A DNA stretch of 64,000 bases, taken from Cryptomeria japonica (Eukaryota; Streptophyta; Pinopsida; Cupressales; Cupressaceae). The notes below the pieces were generated by a model that was not told the origin of the DNA, ran no database searches, and worked only from the letters and a program-made list of their open reading frames with translations. The DNA is taken from assembly GCF_030272615.1 (NCBI RefSeq), contig NC_081405.1, positions 157,965,954 to 158,029,953 of the forward strand, in the 5' to 3' direction. A program made the position numbers and the translations under genes. The stretch's first letter is position 1. Each line of letters begins with the position of its first letter. Of the stretch, positions 24,826 to 38,501 are shown one piece after another.

Positions 24826-27681
24826 TCATATTGTCTCATGGTCAGATTCATGAACTTTCCATAAAATCTTGTTATGAGGTCTATCACGATACTTCATCAA
24901 ATGAATATTTGTTGCAACAACAAGGTTAGATAAATGAAGAATACATCTATGTGTTTCAAAGTCCTCGAGTAACCAAACATCAGAATTCTTGATAGGGTAT
25001 CTCCTAAGCCATGTTCCTGTCATGACAATAGACCCTATTGGGTACTCAATACCCTCTCCATCAATAATTGTGGTTGTCAATATTCTTTTTGGCTCAACCC
25101 AACAACACAAATAGTAATCTATTACTTCTTCATTGTTCTCTTCTGCAACAACTGCATACGCATGACCTGCATTTTATAAAGTGTTAATTAATACCAAAAA
25201 AAAGTATGATGTACAACAAAATGAATCAAAAAGAATACTTGCAAAAAAATTAACTCAAAAAATCACCTGAATCCACTAGGTCAGATACATGGTCAAAATC
25301 CAATGATGTCTCCATCTGGCTCAATTGTAGTGTTTTGGGAATTTGATATGTATCAATGGGAACCAATGGTCTACAAGACCATTTGTCAACCCACTCTTGT
25401 GATTCACATTCTTCCCACAAATAATATATGCATGAAGAGCAAAAACATACCACCTGTCTCGTATAAATTACCAGTGAACTTGAATTTGAACTCATAAATG
25501 AGTTCAAGTCACTCGATCCTGCAACTGTATAACAATATAGATAGTTTTCAATGTTAGATTCATCTATGAACCATTGACGTACCCAGATTACCTTGACCTA
25601 TCATAGACTTACACCATCGCACAATTGTTTCTGCATCTATCAACTTAGCACCACCTTCGTACTTCAATTCTTCTCTAGCTAGGGCTCTTTTTACACATTC
25701 TTTTGCACCATCGTGCTCTCCCTTACCATGTCCAGCCTCAGTGAAATTCTAAAAATATTGTACACCATTTGTCATATGCATCCTTGTCAACCAATAAAAC
25801 ATCCTTGCATTCTTGAATTGTGTGGTTCAATTATCTGACCATATTAAGTGTCAGTTGTATCATATGTCTCTTTCCCTTAAACTATCATAGAAAACTTTAA
25901 AGCATCCTTGTACAAACTCCAATGAATGAGTACGATCATCACTTATGTAGAGGTGATACTCTCTTACAACCTTTGTATCCTCCTCTATGGTATCATCTAC
26001 ATGCATGAATGCTATGTGTACAAAAATAGAAACTTGTGTAGAATGATAATACATAGATTGCACTTCATTTGGAGGTTGTAGTGTATAATTTTCAGCAAAA
26101 TAAACGATAGAGACAATGGTGCCAAGAGGAAATGTGTCCTTACATAACTTGAATTTCTCATCGAACTCTATGTGTATGCATTATGTACTCATAAACTAGT
26201 TTCTCTTGAAACATATATTCATAAATTCAGCTACACATATATCATTTTTCACTATCTCACATCTCTTCAAATATTTTCCATGTGTTAACTCCATATGTGA
26301 TTGTCTGGTAATTTCCAAAAGAAACTAGTTTCCTACCAATTTCATGTGTGCTCTCCAAATGTACGTATCTTGGTAAATGTTGCAAACCACCACATATAGC
26401 ACAAAAACCTTCCAAACAAATCATTTTATAATAAATGCAACCATCTTGTCTATTACATAGAACACTTGAAATAAATTATCTTACTGACTTAGGAGGTTCT
26501 TGTATATTTCATTCCTGCAAAACATCGTTAGTGTGCAAAGTAGAACAAATATGATGAAAAATATCATAGTGCATGGAAAATTCAATATGCATCCTACAAC
26601 AACATGTGGTGCGTACATGATTAATCTTAACATAAAAAGGTTTTGCCATTTCAAAAAATCTTTGAGAAATTCTTATTTGAGGAAACTTTTGAAGCAATCT
26701 TTCATAAAATTTAGTTTGAGTCATATCCAAATAGTGTTTGGCATGTGGCTCATGATTTGTAGACCCGATTCGCCTTCTAACAACATCTCTTTGGTTGGGC
26801 GAAACTCTTGTGTTGTCATGCCAAAAAATTTCAATTAATGTTCTTAGTGCATCAACAACAACCTTATCTTTGCATGGTAGTCTACCCGAGAATGCCCAAA
26901 GAGAATTATTATTAGGTTCCTCTATTTTTTCCCGCCTCTTTAATGCTTTACTTAATGTTGTTCTACTAACATTTAGTGACTTACTTTTTTTGCTTGTCAA
27001 ACGATCTTTTTAAATTTTCTTGCTCATTATGGCTGATGTAATGACACATCGAGTAGCATTAGAATCTTTAGTACGTAATTTTGAACCAATAGCTTGATAT
27101 GCATCAAATAGATTTCTCACAATAGTTCTTTCACTGTTACTTTTAGATGATCTTAGGCCTAGAATTTTCATTGTCTCTCTAAAATTCAAATTTTTAATCA
27201 TTTGAACAATTAATTGACATCATGCAGTTTGATTTAAGTTTTCAAAATAGTTTTTCTATATTATTTTAACCATTCTCCTACAAGTTCGTTCATTCATTTT
27301 ATCGGGCATTGGCTTCAATATATTCTCATCAATGTCAATTAGATACTTTGGTTTCCTACGAATGATTCTAGGAGGTGTTAACATTGGTGCATTATGTACA
27401 TTCAATTCATCAAATAGAGAAGGTGTATGTTTATCATTTAATTGATTATTCAATGTGGTATCTTCTTCAATTGCATTAGGTTCATATGGTAAATCAAATG
27501 TCTATTCTTTAATTGCATTAGGTGCATTATGTTTGTTTGGTAATCTAATTGAGATGTTGAGGATGACATACCTTCTTCTCCCATTGTTCTTATGTCATGT
27601 AATTTCGTCATACGCTGCCTTTGTCTTTCCTTTTCAACCTCTCGTTGTTCCATCATTTCTCACTTTTTCTTTCCCATGGTT
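24826..27681 (-). pseudogene. GT2 transposase-like gene, decayed
   Basis: It starts MGKKK at 27681 with a charged N-terminus (EVEKERQRQRM). Blocks follow in order: IIRRKPKYLIDID, LWAFSGRLP, RVSPNQRDVVRRRIG, FFEMAKPFYVKINH, TTCCCRMHIEF, CAICGGLQHLPRYVHLES, FAENYTLQPPNEVQS, REYHLYISDD, WSDN (then a stop), GHGKGEHDGA, a Cys cluster, and a C-terminal TGTWLRRYPIK / VWLLEDFETHR domain ending at 24826. The residue aligned to the likely first catalytic Asp is Tyr (GAT to TAT, near 26105). Stops and shifts are frequent. An intron at 25519-25591 and a second one before 25260 are conserved with the other copies. The acidic residues suggest a DDE enzyme. Confidence 0.75.
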
Positions 27682-27984
27682 GATATCGATTGTCCTAAAT
27701 AGAATCATATTACATATATATGTAAACAAAATCTCATAAACAAACAAATAACCATAAATATGCATCTTATCATTATTTTTTGAATCAAAACTATTAAACA
27801 ATCACAATAATATTGACAAAACTAATAAGAACAAGAATTCAATTATTTGAAATCATGCAAAAACAAAAAAATCACTTACTTCTATGTATAAAATAGTGAT
27901 AGAAGTGCAGACACAGTTGTAGTGGGGCCTTCAATGACCTCAAAAACTTCTTTTGAGGTCATTGAGGCTCTTGGGCAAATAAAA

Positions 27985-28260
27985 CTATGTCTAAGTACCC
28001 CATACACGCTATATTAATAACCATGTGCACGTTGTTAGTCCATAAAATGTTGGCAAGCCCAACGATATTTTTTTTCCACTTTGTACCAATAAGTACTGCA
28101 TACACGCTCCTAAGCCTTAAAATGTTATGGCAGGGCAATGAACTAATAGGCTCAGTACCCCGTATGCGCTTACAAGTAATAATTACTGCATACGTGCTCC
28201 TACACCTTAAAAATGTTATGGCAAGGCAGTGAACTAATAGGTTCAGTACCTCATACGCAC
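27985..28260. promoter_or_regulatory. GT2 motif cluster upstream of the transposase gene
   Basis: CCCATACACGCTATA (27998), CTGCATACACGCTCCT (28097), CCCGTATGCGCTTAC (28160), CTGCATACGTGCTCCT (28187) and CTCATACGCACTATT (28250) match the terminal motif. They lie 300-570 bp upstream of the minus-strand start codon. An embedded duplication (TTAAAATGTTATGG...GGGCAATGAACTAATAGG) carries two of them. Confidence 0.6.
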
Positions 28261-28283
28261 TATTTGTAGTAGAAAAAATGTGA

Positions 28284-29340
<1,057 letters not shown>

Positions 29341-31440
29341 TAGGGTCATATGGTATTCTTAGGGGTCATATGGTATCCTAGGGATCCATGCATGTGTCCT
29401 AAGGGGTCATAAGACACCATATGACTCCTTAGGACACCATATGACCCATAACAACACATAGGAGGTCATATGGAGTCCTAAGGGGTCATATGACATCATA
29501 TTACCCCTTAGAACACCATACGACCTATAATAACGACAAATGATGTCCTAAGGGGTCATAGAACACTATATGACCTTTTAGGACACCATACGACACATAA
29601 CGACACCATATGGAGTCCTAAGGGGTCAAATGGTGTCCTCAGGGGTCGTTGGAGACCATATGACCCCTTAGGACACCATATGACCCCTAACAACACCATA
29701 TGGTGTCCTAAGGGGTCATAAGGTGTCCTAGGGGTCATAGGACACCATAAGACACATAACAACAACATATGGTGTCGTAAGGGGTCATAGGATACCATAT
29801 GACCCTTAGAACACAATATGACCCCTAACAACATCTAAGGGGTCATAGGGTGTCCTGAGGGGTCATATGACACTATATGATCCCTTAGCACACCATAGGA
29901 CCTACAACAACACCAAATAGTGTCTTAAGAGGTCATAGAACACCATATGACTACTTAGGACACCATATGACCCATAACAATACATAAGAGGTCATATGGA
30001 GTCCTAAGGGATCATAGAACACTATATGACCTTTTAGGACACCATACAACCCATAACGACACCATATGGAGTCCTAAGGGGTCAAATGGTGTCCTAAGGG
30101 GTCGTTGCAGACCATATGACCCCTTAGGACACCATATGACCCCTAACAACACCATATGGTGTCCTAAGGGGTCATAAGGTGTCCTAGGGGTCATAGGACA
30201 CCATAAGACACATAACAACAACATATGGTGTCGTAAGGGGTCATAGGATACCATATGACCCTTAGAACACAATATGACCCCTAACAACATCTAAGGGGTC
30301 ATAGGGTGTCCTGAGGGGTCATATGACACTATATGATCCCTTAGCACACCATAGTACCTATAACGACACTAAATAGTGTCCTAAGGGGTCATAGAACACC
30401 ATATGACTACTTAGGACACCATATGACCCATTGGAGACCATATGACCCCTAACGACACCATATGGTGTCGTAAGGGCTCATAAGGTGTCCTAGGGGTCTT
30501 AGGACACCATAAGACACATAACAACAACATATGGTGTTGTAAGGGGTCATAGGACACCATATGAACCTTAGAACACAATATGACCCCTAACAACATCTAA
30601 GGGGTCATAGGGTGTCCTAAGGGGTCATATGACACTATATGATCCCTTAGCACACCATAGTACCTATAACGATACTAAATAGTGTCCTAAGGGGTCATAG
30701 AACACCATATGACTACTTAGGACACCATATGACCCATAACGACACATAAGAGGTCATATGGAGTCCTAAGGGGTCATAAAACACCATATGACCCCTTAGC
30801 ACACCATACAACCCATAATGACACCAAATGATATCCTAAGGGATCATAGAACACTATATGACCTTTTAGGACACCATACAACCCATAATGGCTCCATATA
30901 GAGTCCTAAGGGGTCAAATGGTGTCCTAAGGGGTCATTGGAGACCATATGACCCCTTAGGACACCATATGACCCCTAACAACACCATATGGTATCCTAAG
31001 GGGTCATAAGGTGTCATAGGACACCATAAGACACATAACGACAACATATGGTGTCGTAAGGGGTCATAGGACACCATATGACCCTTGGAACACAATATGA
31101 GCCCTAACAACATCTAAGGGGTCAAAGGGTGTCCTAAGGGGTCATATGACACTATATGATCCCTTAGCACACCATACGACCTATAACGACACCAAATAGT
31201 GTCCTAAGGGGTCATAGAACACCATATGACCCTTTAGAAAACCATATGATGTTGTTATGGGTCGTATGGTGTCCTGAGGGGTCATATGGCATCCTATGAC
31301 CCCTTAGGACACCATATGGTGTTGTTATGAGTCGTATAGTGTCTTAAGGGGTCATATGGTGTCCTAAGGGGTCATGGGATACCATATGATTTCTTAGGAA
31401 ACAATATCCCCTCTAATGACACTTAAGGGTTCATATGGTG
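29341..31440. repeat. Palindromic CATATG satellite, 456-bp higher-order period
   Basis: The array is built from CCTAAGGGGTCATATGGTGT and its reverse complement ACACCATATGACCCCTTAGG in mixed orientation, so it can fold on itself at many places. A 279-bp minus-strand frame at 29556 recurs at 30012 almost unchanged, giving a 456-bp higher-order unit; a related frame starts at 30411. No coding function is likely. Confidence 0.9.
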
Positions 31441-31646
31441 GGCTAATAAAATGATATATTATTTAAAGTTATGAATAGAACATCATACAATATAACATTG
31501 GTAGTTTAGTTTTGATATAGCTAAGTTATACCATTGTCATCATAAGAGAGACTCCAATCGAACAAAAAATGAGGCTTTGCTAAAAAGCAAGTGTAAGAGC
31601 TTGACCTAACCCTAAGAGTACTACCTTTCTAAAACATATGATGCTA

Positions 31647-32078
31647 TTAAATTTGCAAGGTTATAGGACTGATCTCGATTGTGACTATAGGAATTACACA
31701 CTTGATTTCTTTCAGGGGTATGTACCCTTCCAAGCCTTTTGACAAGTGATGATCATCATATACTACCACTTCCATGCTTACAATAAACTTTAATTTCTTT
31801 AGGTGACAGGCATTGTGTAACAGCATGGGAACTCTCGCATACCCACCACTATCATTCTCTATGACATCATCTATGTTACTCTCCCTCTTTCTCTTCCTAC
31901 CTGTTGTTTCTTTCTAAAAAGCATATTGCAGGTAGTCTGACTCATCATTTTTCTTTGTTGACACTATTTTCCACATCTGCTCTACTCATTAAAAACACAT
32001 TCGAGAAGAATATTGTTGCAGGTTTCCTTGTTTGACATGGTAATGCACCTGTGGTTCTATTTCAGACCCTTCTTCCTC
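31647..32078 (-). pseudogene. Cryptic coding-like frame in the GT2 right arm
   Basis: One minus-strand frame from 32078 to the TAA at 31647 is open except for a TAA-TGA pair and one TAG. It has protein-like composition: EEEGSEIEPQVHYHVKQGNL, then VSTKKNDESDYLQYAF, then a nuclear-signal-like TGRKRKRES, IDDVIENDSGG and HHLSKGLEGYIPLKEIKC. I do not recognise it. It could be a third GT gene, a captured host exon or an unrelated insertion. No counterpart is visible in GT1. Confidence 0.35.
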
Positions 32079-32189
32079 CTATTCAATATACACACACAAT
32101 AAAAATCAATATACAAACACATTCTTGTTAGGAGAGAATACATAATAAAAATCAAAGAGGAAGTTGCAGACAAGAAATAAATTCACTTA

Positions 32190-32400
32190 CTTCTATAGAA
32201 GTGCAGACATAGTTGTAGTGGGGTATGGAGGGAGGGAGGGAGAGAAGAAGAGAGAGAGGGATGGGGTATGGAGGAAGGGAGAAGGGGAGAGAGATAGAGA
32301 GAGAGGGATGGGGTATGGAGGAAGGGAGAAGGGGATAGAGGGAGAGAGAGAGGGAGAGTGAGAGAGAGGGGGAGACAATACACTTATATGTGTGTGTATA
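32190..32400. repeat. Short GA-rich tract with ~50-bp internal repeat
   Basis: GGGGTATGGAGGAAGGGAGA recurs near 32267 and 32310, with a shorter GGGGTATGGAGGGAGG at 32219. The same phrase appears in the larger tract at 28543 and 28594, so this is a detached piece of that repeat. Confidence 0.8.
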
Positions 32401-32517
32401 TATACTTAATATATTATATATTTTTATATACATATATATATATAAATATTATATATTATATGTATATACATATTATATATACAATATCATATTATACACA
32501 CACCCAAAATTTAAACA

Positions 32518-32600
32518 AATGTAGCGCGTATGTGCTGTTTATAGTAAACATAGCGCATGCGCGCGTCTTACACCATAAGTACCCCATACACACTTTTGAC
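32518..32600. promoter_or_regulatory. GT2 subterminal motif cluster, right arm
   Basis: AGCGCGTATGTGCTGTTTA, AGCGCATGCGCGCGTCTTA and CCCCATACACACTTTT lie about 0.85-0.93 kb from the right end. They match the motif at the left end of GT2. GT1 has its own motif at nearly the same distance from its right end. Confidence 0.65.
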
Positions 32601-33427
32601 TGTTTAGGCTTGGAAATAGGCCTGGATGACAAAGCTATGGTTTGGAAGTTTGATTTCCCTCATTTTTGACATGTTTTATTCTATCAACTTGGTTTATCGA
32701 CTTTGTCATCATTATGTTTTCACTTCATCAAGTGAGTATTTGTAAAATTGCCACCATATTTTCCCCCATCTTTTGAGCTTTCTAACCATATAATTTTTTA
32801 AAAATTTGAACAACAATAACATATTATTATTAAATTTCTTTTACCAGTGTCTCCATAGTTATCACAGACATAGGTGCACCATTTTTTTAATAACTTTTGA
32901 TATGCGTATCCAAATTTTAAAATTTTTATCTATTATTGTAGTGCACTTCATTCTTTAAAATTTTAAAAAAATAAATTGTATTTTCAATTTTTAAGTGCAA
33001 CTTATACTTCACGCACAAACAGGTACTTAATTTTCAGGATGTGCTCGATTGGAAAAATCATAAAAAAAAAATACTCAACAAAAAATTACAAAAAAATACA
33101 CATCTTCTAGTGCTCAATCTTAACTATCTTTTTTCCAAAGGATTTGTCAAAATACTAAATCTAAATATGACTTTTTGACGCACACGTCAGACACTGTGTT
33201 ATGTTTTTCAGAAAAAATCAGGGTCTATTTTTCGTGCACGAAGGATTTGACCCCCTTATTCTTATCCAATTTTGTAAAAGTTTATTAGTTTGGAAACTAG
33301 ATTAAAAGTACTATGATATTTGTTCTTTTATTATCTTCATATCTTGAGTGGATGACTTTCAAATTTTGCCTCCAAGTTCAGGTTCACCTGCTTTTAGAAA
33401 AAAAGAGTCCGCCTATACCCCCCTTTT

Positions 33428-33453
33428 TGACCACCATCTTTGTGCACTTACCC
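33428..33453 (-). repeat. GT2 right terminal inverted repeat
   Basis: TGACCACCATCTTTGTGCAC then TTACCC, the exact inverse of the left end. TATG follows immediately. Confidence 0.9.
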
Positions 33454-33457
33454 TATG

Positions 33458-33790
33458 ATCTTCAATTGTTCTTCTGGCTTCCAGTTCCTGACTCATGCAG
33501 ATAGTTAAGCTTTCTAACTCTCTCCTCAGATTTAGTTTCTCACCATTTAACTTTTCAACTTCCTCGGCTAAAGCATCAATATTGGCCTCATCTAAAGAAC
33601 TGTTATTAGATGTTTCCAATAGTTGTTCAATTAGCTCTCTCCTTTTGATTTGTGAAGCTTTTAGTTTGACCCTTGGGGTTTCAAGTTCATTTCTACTAGC
33701 TTCAAGCTCTCTAGCCATCTCAAAGTAGCTCATGTCCCTCATGGTGGTTTCAAGGCTCCCTTCTAAGCAATTAGGCTTTAAAGAAGTTAG
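33458..33790 (-). pseudogene. LTR-A gag, 5' coiled-coil part
   Basis: Just inside the primer site, the frame has heptad-rich text such as ARELEASRNELETP, LIDALAEEVEKLNGE-like repeats (IDALAEEVEKLNGEKLN) and CMSQELEARRTIEDH. It stops at the right end of GT2. Removing GT2 with one 4-bp duplication joins this in frame to the 18320-19309 part. The sequence continues the coiled-coil pattern across the junction. Confidence 0.75.
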
Positions 33791-33802
33791 GCTCTGATAC
33801 CA
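33791..33802 (-). other. LTR-A primer binding site
   Basis: The reverse complement is TGGTATCAGAGC, complementary to the 3' end of plant initiator Met-tRNA. It lies two bases inside the 5' LTR, as in copia-type elements. Confidence 0.9.
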
Positions 33803-33804
33803 AT

Positions 33805-34864
33805 TGATGGACTTGAAAAGCACTAAGAGGGGGGGGGGGGGGTGAATTAGCGTCACCAAAAATAAAACTACTTCAAACACTAACCGATAGATGAACTTAA
33901 AAAAAAATTTAAACACAATGCATGCAATCCAAAATGATATAACATCCACAATAAGTAAAACATCCACCATAACACAAGTGTTTGTACGTGGAAAACCCAA
34001 ATAGGTAAAAACCACGGTGAGATGGAACTCACAAGTTAACTATCTGTAGTTATAGATAACTGATCGGTTAAGGTCTACAAAGTGCTCTGCTAGAAGAAAA
34101 TCTTGTTAGAGATCCCAAAAATTGATTAAAAGCTATACCCTGTAAAAGGTAGTACCTTGTTAGGAGTAACATCGGTGGAGGATTTCTAGATCCAAACTAA
34201 TGGATCACCTTGTTAGAGGATTGAAGCTTGTTAGAGCTTACCCGGTTAGGGGATTTTAATTCTGTTGTAATTGTTAGAAGACAACAGGATTTGTTTGATC
34301 TGTCTGAGTAGCACAATACTTCCTTGATCAGATCCTTTTAAGCGTATTCAACACTGCTTTTCAACATACTCTGCAACTTAACTCTTTTGTCTTTGCACAT
34401 ATAATATCACTTTCGCTCATACAAAATAATTCATTGTGATGTCAATATAAAAACATTTAGATTTCATGTCGGACTCAAGAAATCATAATACAATTTCCTA
34501 GGTGCAGTGTATCTAGTCAAGTGATCATAACTCATCACAAAAAACCACCAAAACTTGTTGGTGGTGATAACTCATCACACAATCTATGAATACCAATTGA
34601 AACACTTAATACCAGTTAGAGTTAAACCACTTGTCCTTGATGCTTCTGAGATAGTCTCTGTTGGATCTTCATGTTGATGCTAAGACATGTATAACCAAGT
34701 GGTTGTCTCCATGCATATACCGATTAGATATAAACCTCTAGTATACCGGTTGTAGTATAAACAAATTGAAGTCATACCGGTAGCCAATATAAACATATGT
34801 GTGTGTATGTGTTTCATCAATGACAGCATATGATGAATTTATTACAATCATCATCAATCCAACA
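33805..34864 (-). repeat. LTR-A 5' LTR
   Basis: It matches 13414-14491. A run of G on the plus strand (33828-33841) has expanded compared with the 3' LTR. The arms flanking that run, CGCTAA and TTAGTG on the minus strand, can still pair. Confidence 0.9.
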
Positions 34865-34869
34865 ATGTT

Positions 34870-37800
34870 GATGATTCATTGCCATGCCGAGCGGAATGAA
34901 AGCTATGCTATTTTGCCACCTTGCACTGAATGCATTTGACAGTTTTTAATTCGACAAAAAAAGTCTCACCACAAGCAAATGGAATTGAGTTGTCCTAAAG
35001 TGGAAGAGGTTTTTATGGTGATCCACCACATGAGCTCATAAGTTCAAATGAAACGTCCATACGTGCCACAGGATCCAAGATACATGACGTCAAAGTTTGA
35101 CGGTTTTCATGCTTTGAGCGCTCAAGGGAAAGCATCACCAAGGTGTATGTCGAAATGATTAGGCAACTTGGGAAGAAAAACAAGGGAATACCTAGCATAA
35201 ACCCAAACACCTGGACATGCTCACGCTGACGTTTTGTTGCCACGACAAGCGGAATGATAGTTATGCTATTTTTCCACCTTGCACTGAATGCATTTGATGG
35301 TTTTTAATGTAATAGAAAAAGTCTCACCATGAGAAAATGGAATTGAGTTGTCCAAAAGGGAGAGATATTTTTGTAGTCATTCACCATGCAACCTCATAGG
35401 TTTAGATGACACGTCCATACGTGCCATGGTCTCCAAGATACGGGACGTCAAAGTTTGACAGTTTTCACACTTTGAGTGCTCAAGGGAAAGCATGGCTAAG
35501 GTGTGGCTTGGAATGACCAAGCGACTTGGGAAACAAAACAAGGGAATACCTAGCATAAACTTGACCACCTGGATGCGCTCGCACTGGTAGTTTGTTACCA
35601 TGATTTTGCCACCTTGCACTGATTGCATTTAACAGTTTTAATGCAATAGAAAAATTCTCACCACGAGCAGATGGAATTGACTTGTCCGAAAGCGGGAGAG
35701 GTTTTTGTATTTGTCCACCACCTGAACCTATAGGTTTAGACAACTTGTCCATATGTGCCACAGTATCCAATATATGTGATGCCAAAGTTTGACGATTTTC
35801 ACACTTTGAGCGCTCAAGGGAAACCAATGCTAAGGTGTGGATCGGAATGGTCAGGTGACTTGGACAAGAAAAAAAGGGTATACCTAGCATAAATCCAACC
35901 ACCTAGATGCTCTCTCACTAATAGTTCATTGCCACGACGAGTGGAATGAAAGTTGTGTTATTTTGCCACCTTGTACTGAATTCATTTGATGGTTTTTAAT
36001 GCGACAGAAAAAATCTCACCACAAGAAAATGGAATTGAGTTGTTCGAAACTGGGAGAGTTTTTTGTAGTCATCCACCACATGACCCCATAGGTTCAGACG
36101 AATCCTCCATACGTGTTAAGGTCTTTGAGATACGCAACGTCAAAGTTTGACGGTTTTCACACTTTGAGGGCTCAAGGGAAACTATTGCTAAGGTGTGGCT
36201 CGGAATGATCAGGCAACTTGGGTAGAAAAACAAGGGCATACCTAGCATAAAACTGATCACCCAGATGCACCCGCACTGATGATTCATTTCCACAATGAGT
36301 GGAATGAAATTTATGCTATTTTTCTACCTTGCACTGAATTCATTTGATGGTTTTTAATGCGACAGAAAAAGTCTCACAACGAGAAAATGGAATTGATTTG
36401 TCCAAAAGCAAGAGAGATTTTTGTAGTCATCCACCACATGATCTCATAGGTTAAGATAGTTTTTCCATACGTTCCACAGGCTCCGAGATACACGACATCA
36501 AAGTTTGGCAGTTTTCACACTTTGAGTGCTCAAGGGAAAGCATCGCTAAGGTGTGGCTCAGAATGATCGGGCGACTTGGGCAAAGAAATAAGGGCATACC
36601 TAGCATAAAATTGACCAATTGGATGCACTCAAGCTGATGGTTCATTGTCACAATGAGCGGAATGAAAGTTATGATATTTTGCCACCTTGCACTAAATGCA
36701 TTTGATGGTTTTTAATGTGACAGAAAAAGTCTCACCACAAGGAAATGGAATTTAGTTGTCTGAAAGAAGGAGAGGTTTTTGTATTTGTCCACCACACAAC
36801 CCTTTATGTTTAGACATCTTGTCCATATGTTCCATGGGCTCCAAGATACGCGATGTCAAAGTTTGACGGTTTTCACACTTTGAGTGCTCAAGGGAAAGCG
36901 TCACTAAGGTGTGGCTCGGAATAATCAGGTGACTTGGGAAATGAAAAAAGGGCATACCTAGTGTAAAAGAAACCACCCAAATGTGCTCACACTGATGGTT
37001 CATTGTCATGATGAGTGGAACAAAAGTTATGCTATTTTGCCACCTTACTCTGAATGCATTTGATGATTTTTAATACGAAAAAAAAAGTCTCACCACAAGC
37101 AAATGGAATTGAGTTGTCTAAAAGTGGGAGAGTTTTTTGTAGTCATCCACCACATGACCCTACAGGTTCAGATGACTCATTCATATGTGTCATGGTCTCT
37201 GAGATATGCGATGTCAAATTTTGACGATTTTCACACTTTGAGCGCTCAAGGGAAACTGTTGCTAAGGTGTGGCAAAGAATGGCTGGGTGACTTGGTAGAA
37301 AAAAAAGGGCACACCTAGCATAAATTAGGCCATATAGTTTCACTCGCACTGATGATTTGTTACCACAACGAGTGGAATGAAAGTTATTCTATTTTGCCAC
37401 CTAAAATGCATTTGACGGTTTTTAATGTGACATAAAAAGTCTCACCATGAGAAAATGTAATTGAGTTGTCCAAAAATGGGAGAGGTGTTTGTATTCATCC
37501 ACCACATGACCTTGTAGGTTAAGATGACTTGTCCATTCGTGCCACGGGCTCCGAGATAGACGACGTCAATTTTTTGTGGTTTTCACACTTTTAGCACTCA
37601 AGGGAAACCGTTGCTAAGGTGTTGCTTAGAATGATTGGGTGACTTGGGTAGAAAAATAAGGGCATACCTAGTGTAAACCTGGCAACGTGAATGCGCTTGC
37701 GCTGACGGTTCATTGCCACGACGAGCGGAACAAAAGTTATGCTATTTTGCCACCTTGCATTGAATACATTTGATGGTTTTTAATGCGACAGAAAAATTCT

Positions 37801-38105
37801 CACCACGAGCAAATTAAATTGAGTTGTCCAAAAGTGGGAAAGGTTTTTCTAGCCATCCACCGAATGACTCTATAGGTTCAGATGGCTCATCCATATGTGC
37901 CACAATCTCTGAGATGCGCAATGTGAAGGTTTGACGGTTTTCACACTTTGAGCGCTCCAAGGAAAGTGTCGCTAAGGTATGGGTCAGAATGATTGAGCGA
38001 CTTGGGAAATGAAACAAGGGAATACCTAGCATATACCAGACCACCCAGATGCTCTCAGGCTGACAGTTCATTACCACAATAAGAAAAACTAAAGTTATTC
38101 TATGT
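34870..38105. repeat. GT1 358-bp satellite array, right part
   Basis: Nine units are marked by the AAGTTTGACGG element at 35093, 35451, 35784, 36143, 36501, 36859, 37217, 37567 and 37926, a spacing of mostly 358. It is the continuation of the 11870-13413 array. The first bases after the LTR-A target duplication pick up the unit where 13413 left off. Small minus-strand ORFs in it are repeat translations. Confidence 0.92.
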
Positions 38106-38501
38106 TGCAATCTTTATTTTCCAGTTCCCTCTAAATATCAATGTTCTAAAAAGGTTAATTGGAGAAGTGGTTTGTGCTAGTAATATGACTTTAATTATTG
38201 AATATGTGATAAAATATCTTATTATTTTAGCATTTATTCTTTCCACTTAAAAATCACATAAGTGTAACATATAATATGAGTCCTGATTTCTACCACTTTT
38301 CCATTCGAAAATCACATAACTATAACTAGATAACACTAAGTATCTCAATCATTGTTAAACAAAAATATATTGCACAAAAGTATCTCGTAATGATATTTAA
38401 TATTAAAATGCATCAAATATTTCATTTGTACAAATATACAGGTCACATGTACATATGTCCAAATAAGCTTGATATTACAGTTTAATTTAACACATTTACA
38501 T
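38106..38501. other. Spacer between satellite and transposase end
   Basis: AT-rich. The last 90 bp (AGGTCACATGTACATATGTC, then a TGATATTACA-like stretch) are alignable to GT3 60840-60895, so this is conserved 3' flank of the transposase gene. Confidence 0.5.

Noticed and set aside
29556-30596. Near-identical ORFs of 92 codons, possible repeated gene family
   Set aside because: They follow the 456-bp period of the palindromic satellite.
34870-38105. CRISPR-like regular spacing
   Set aside because: The 358-bp units are repeats end to end, without unique spacers, in a eukaryotic genome.
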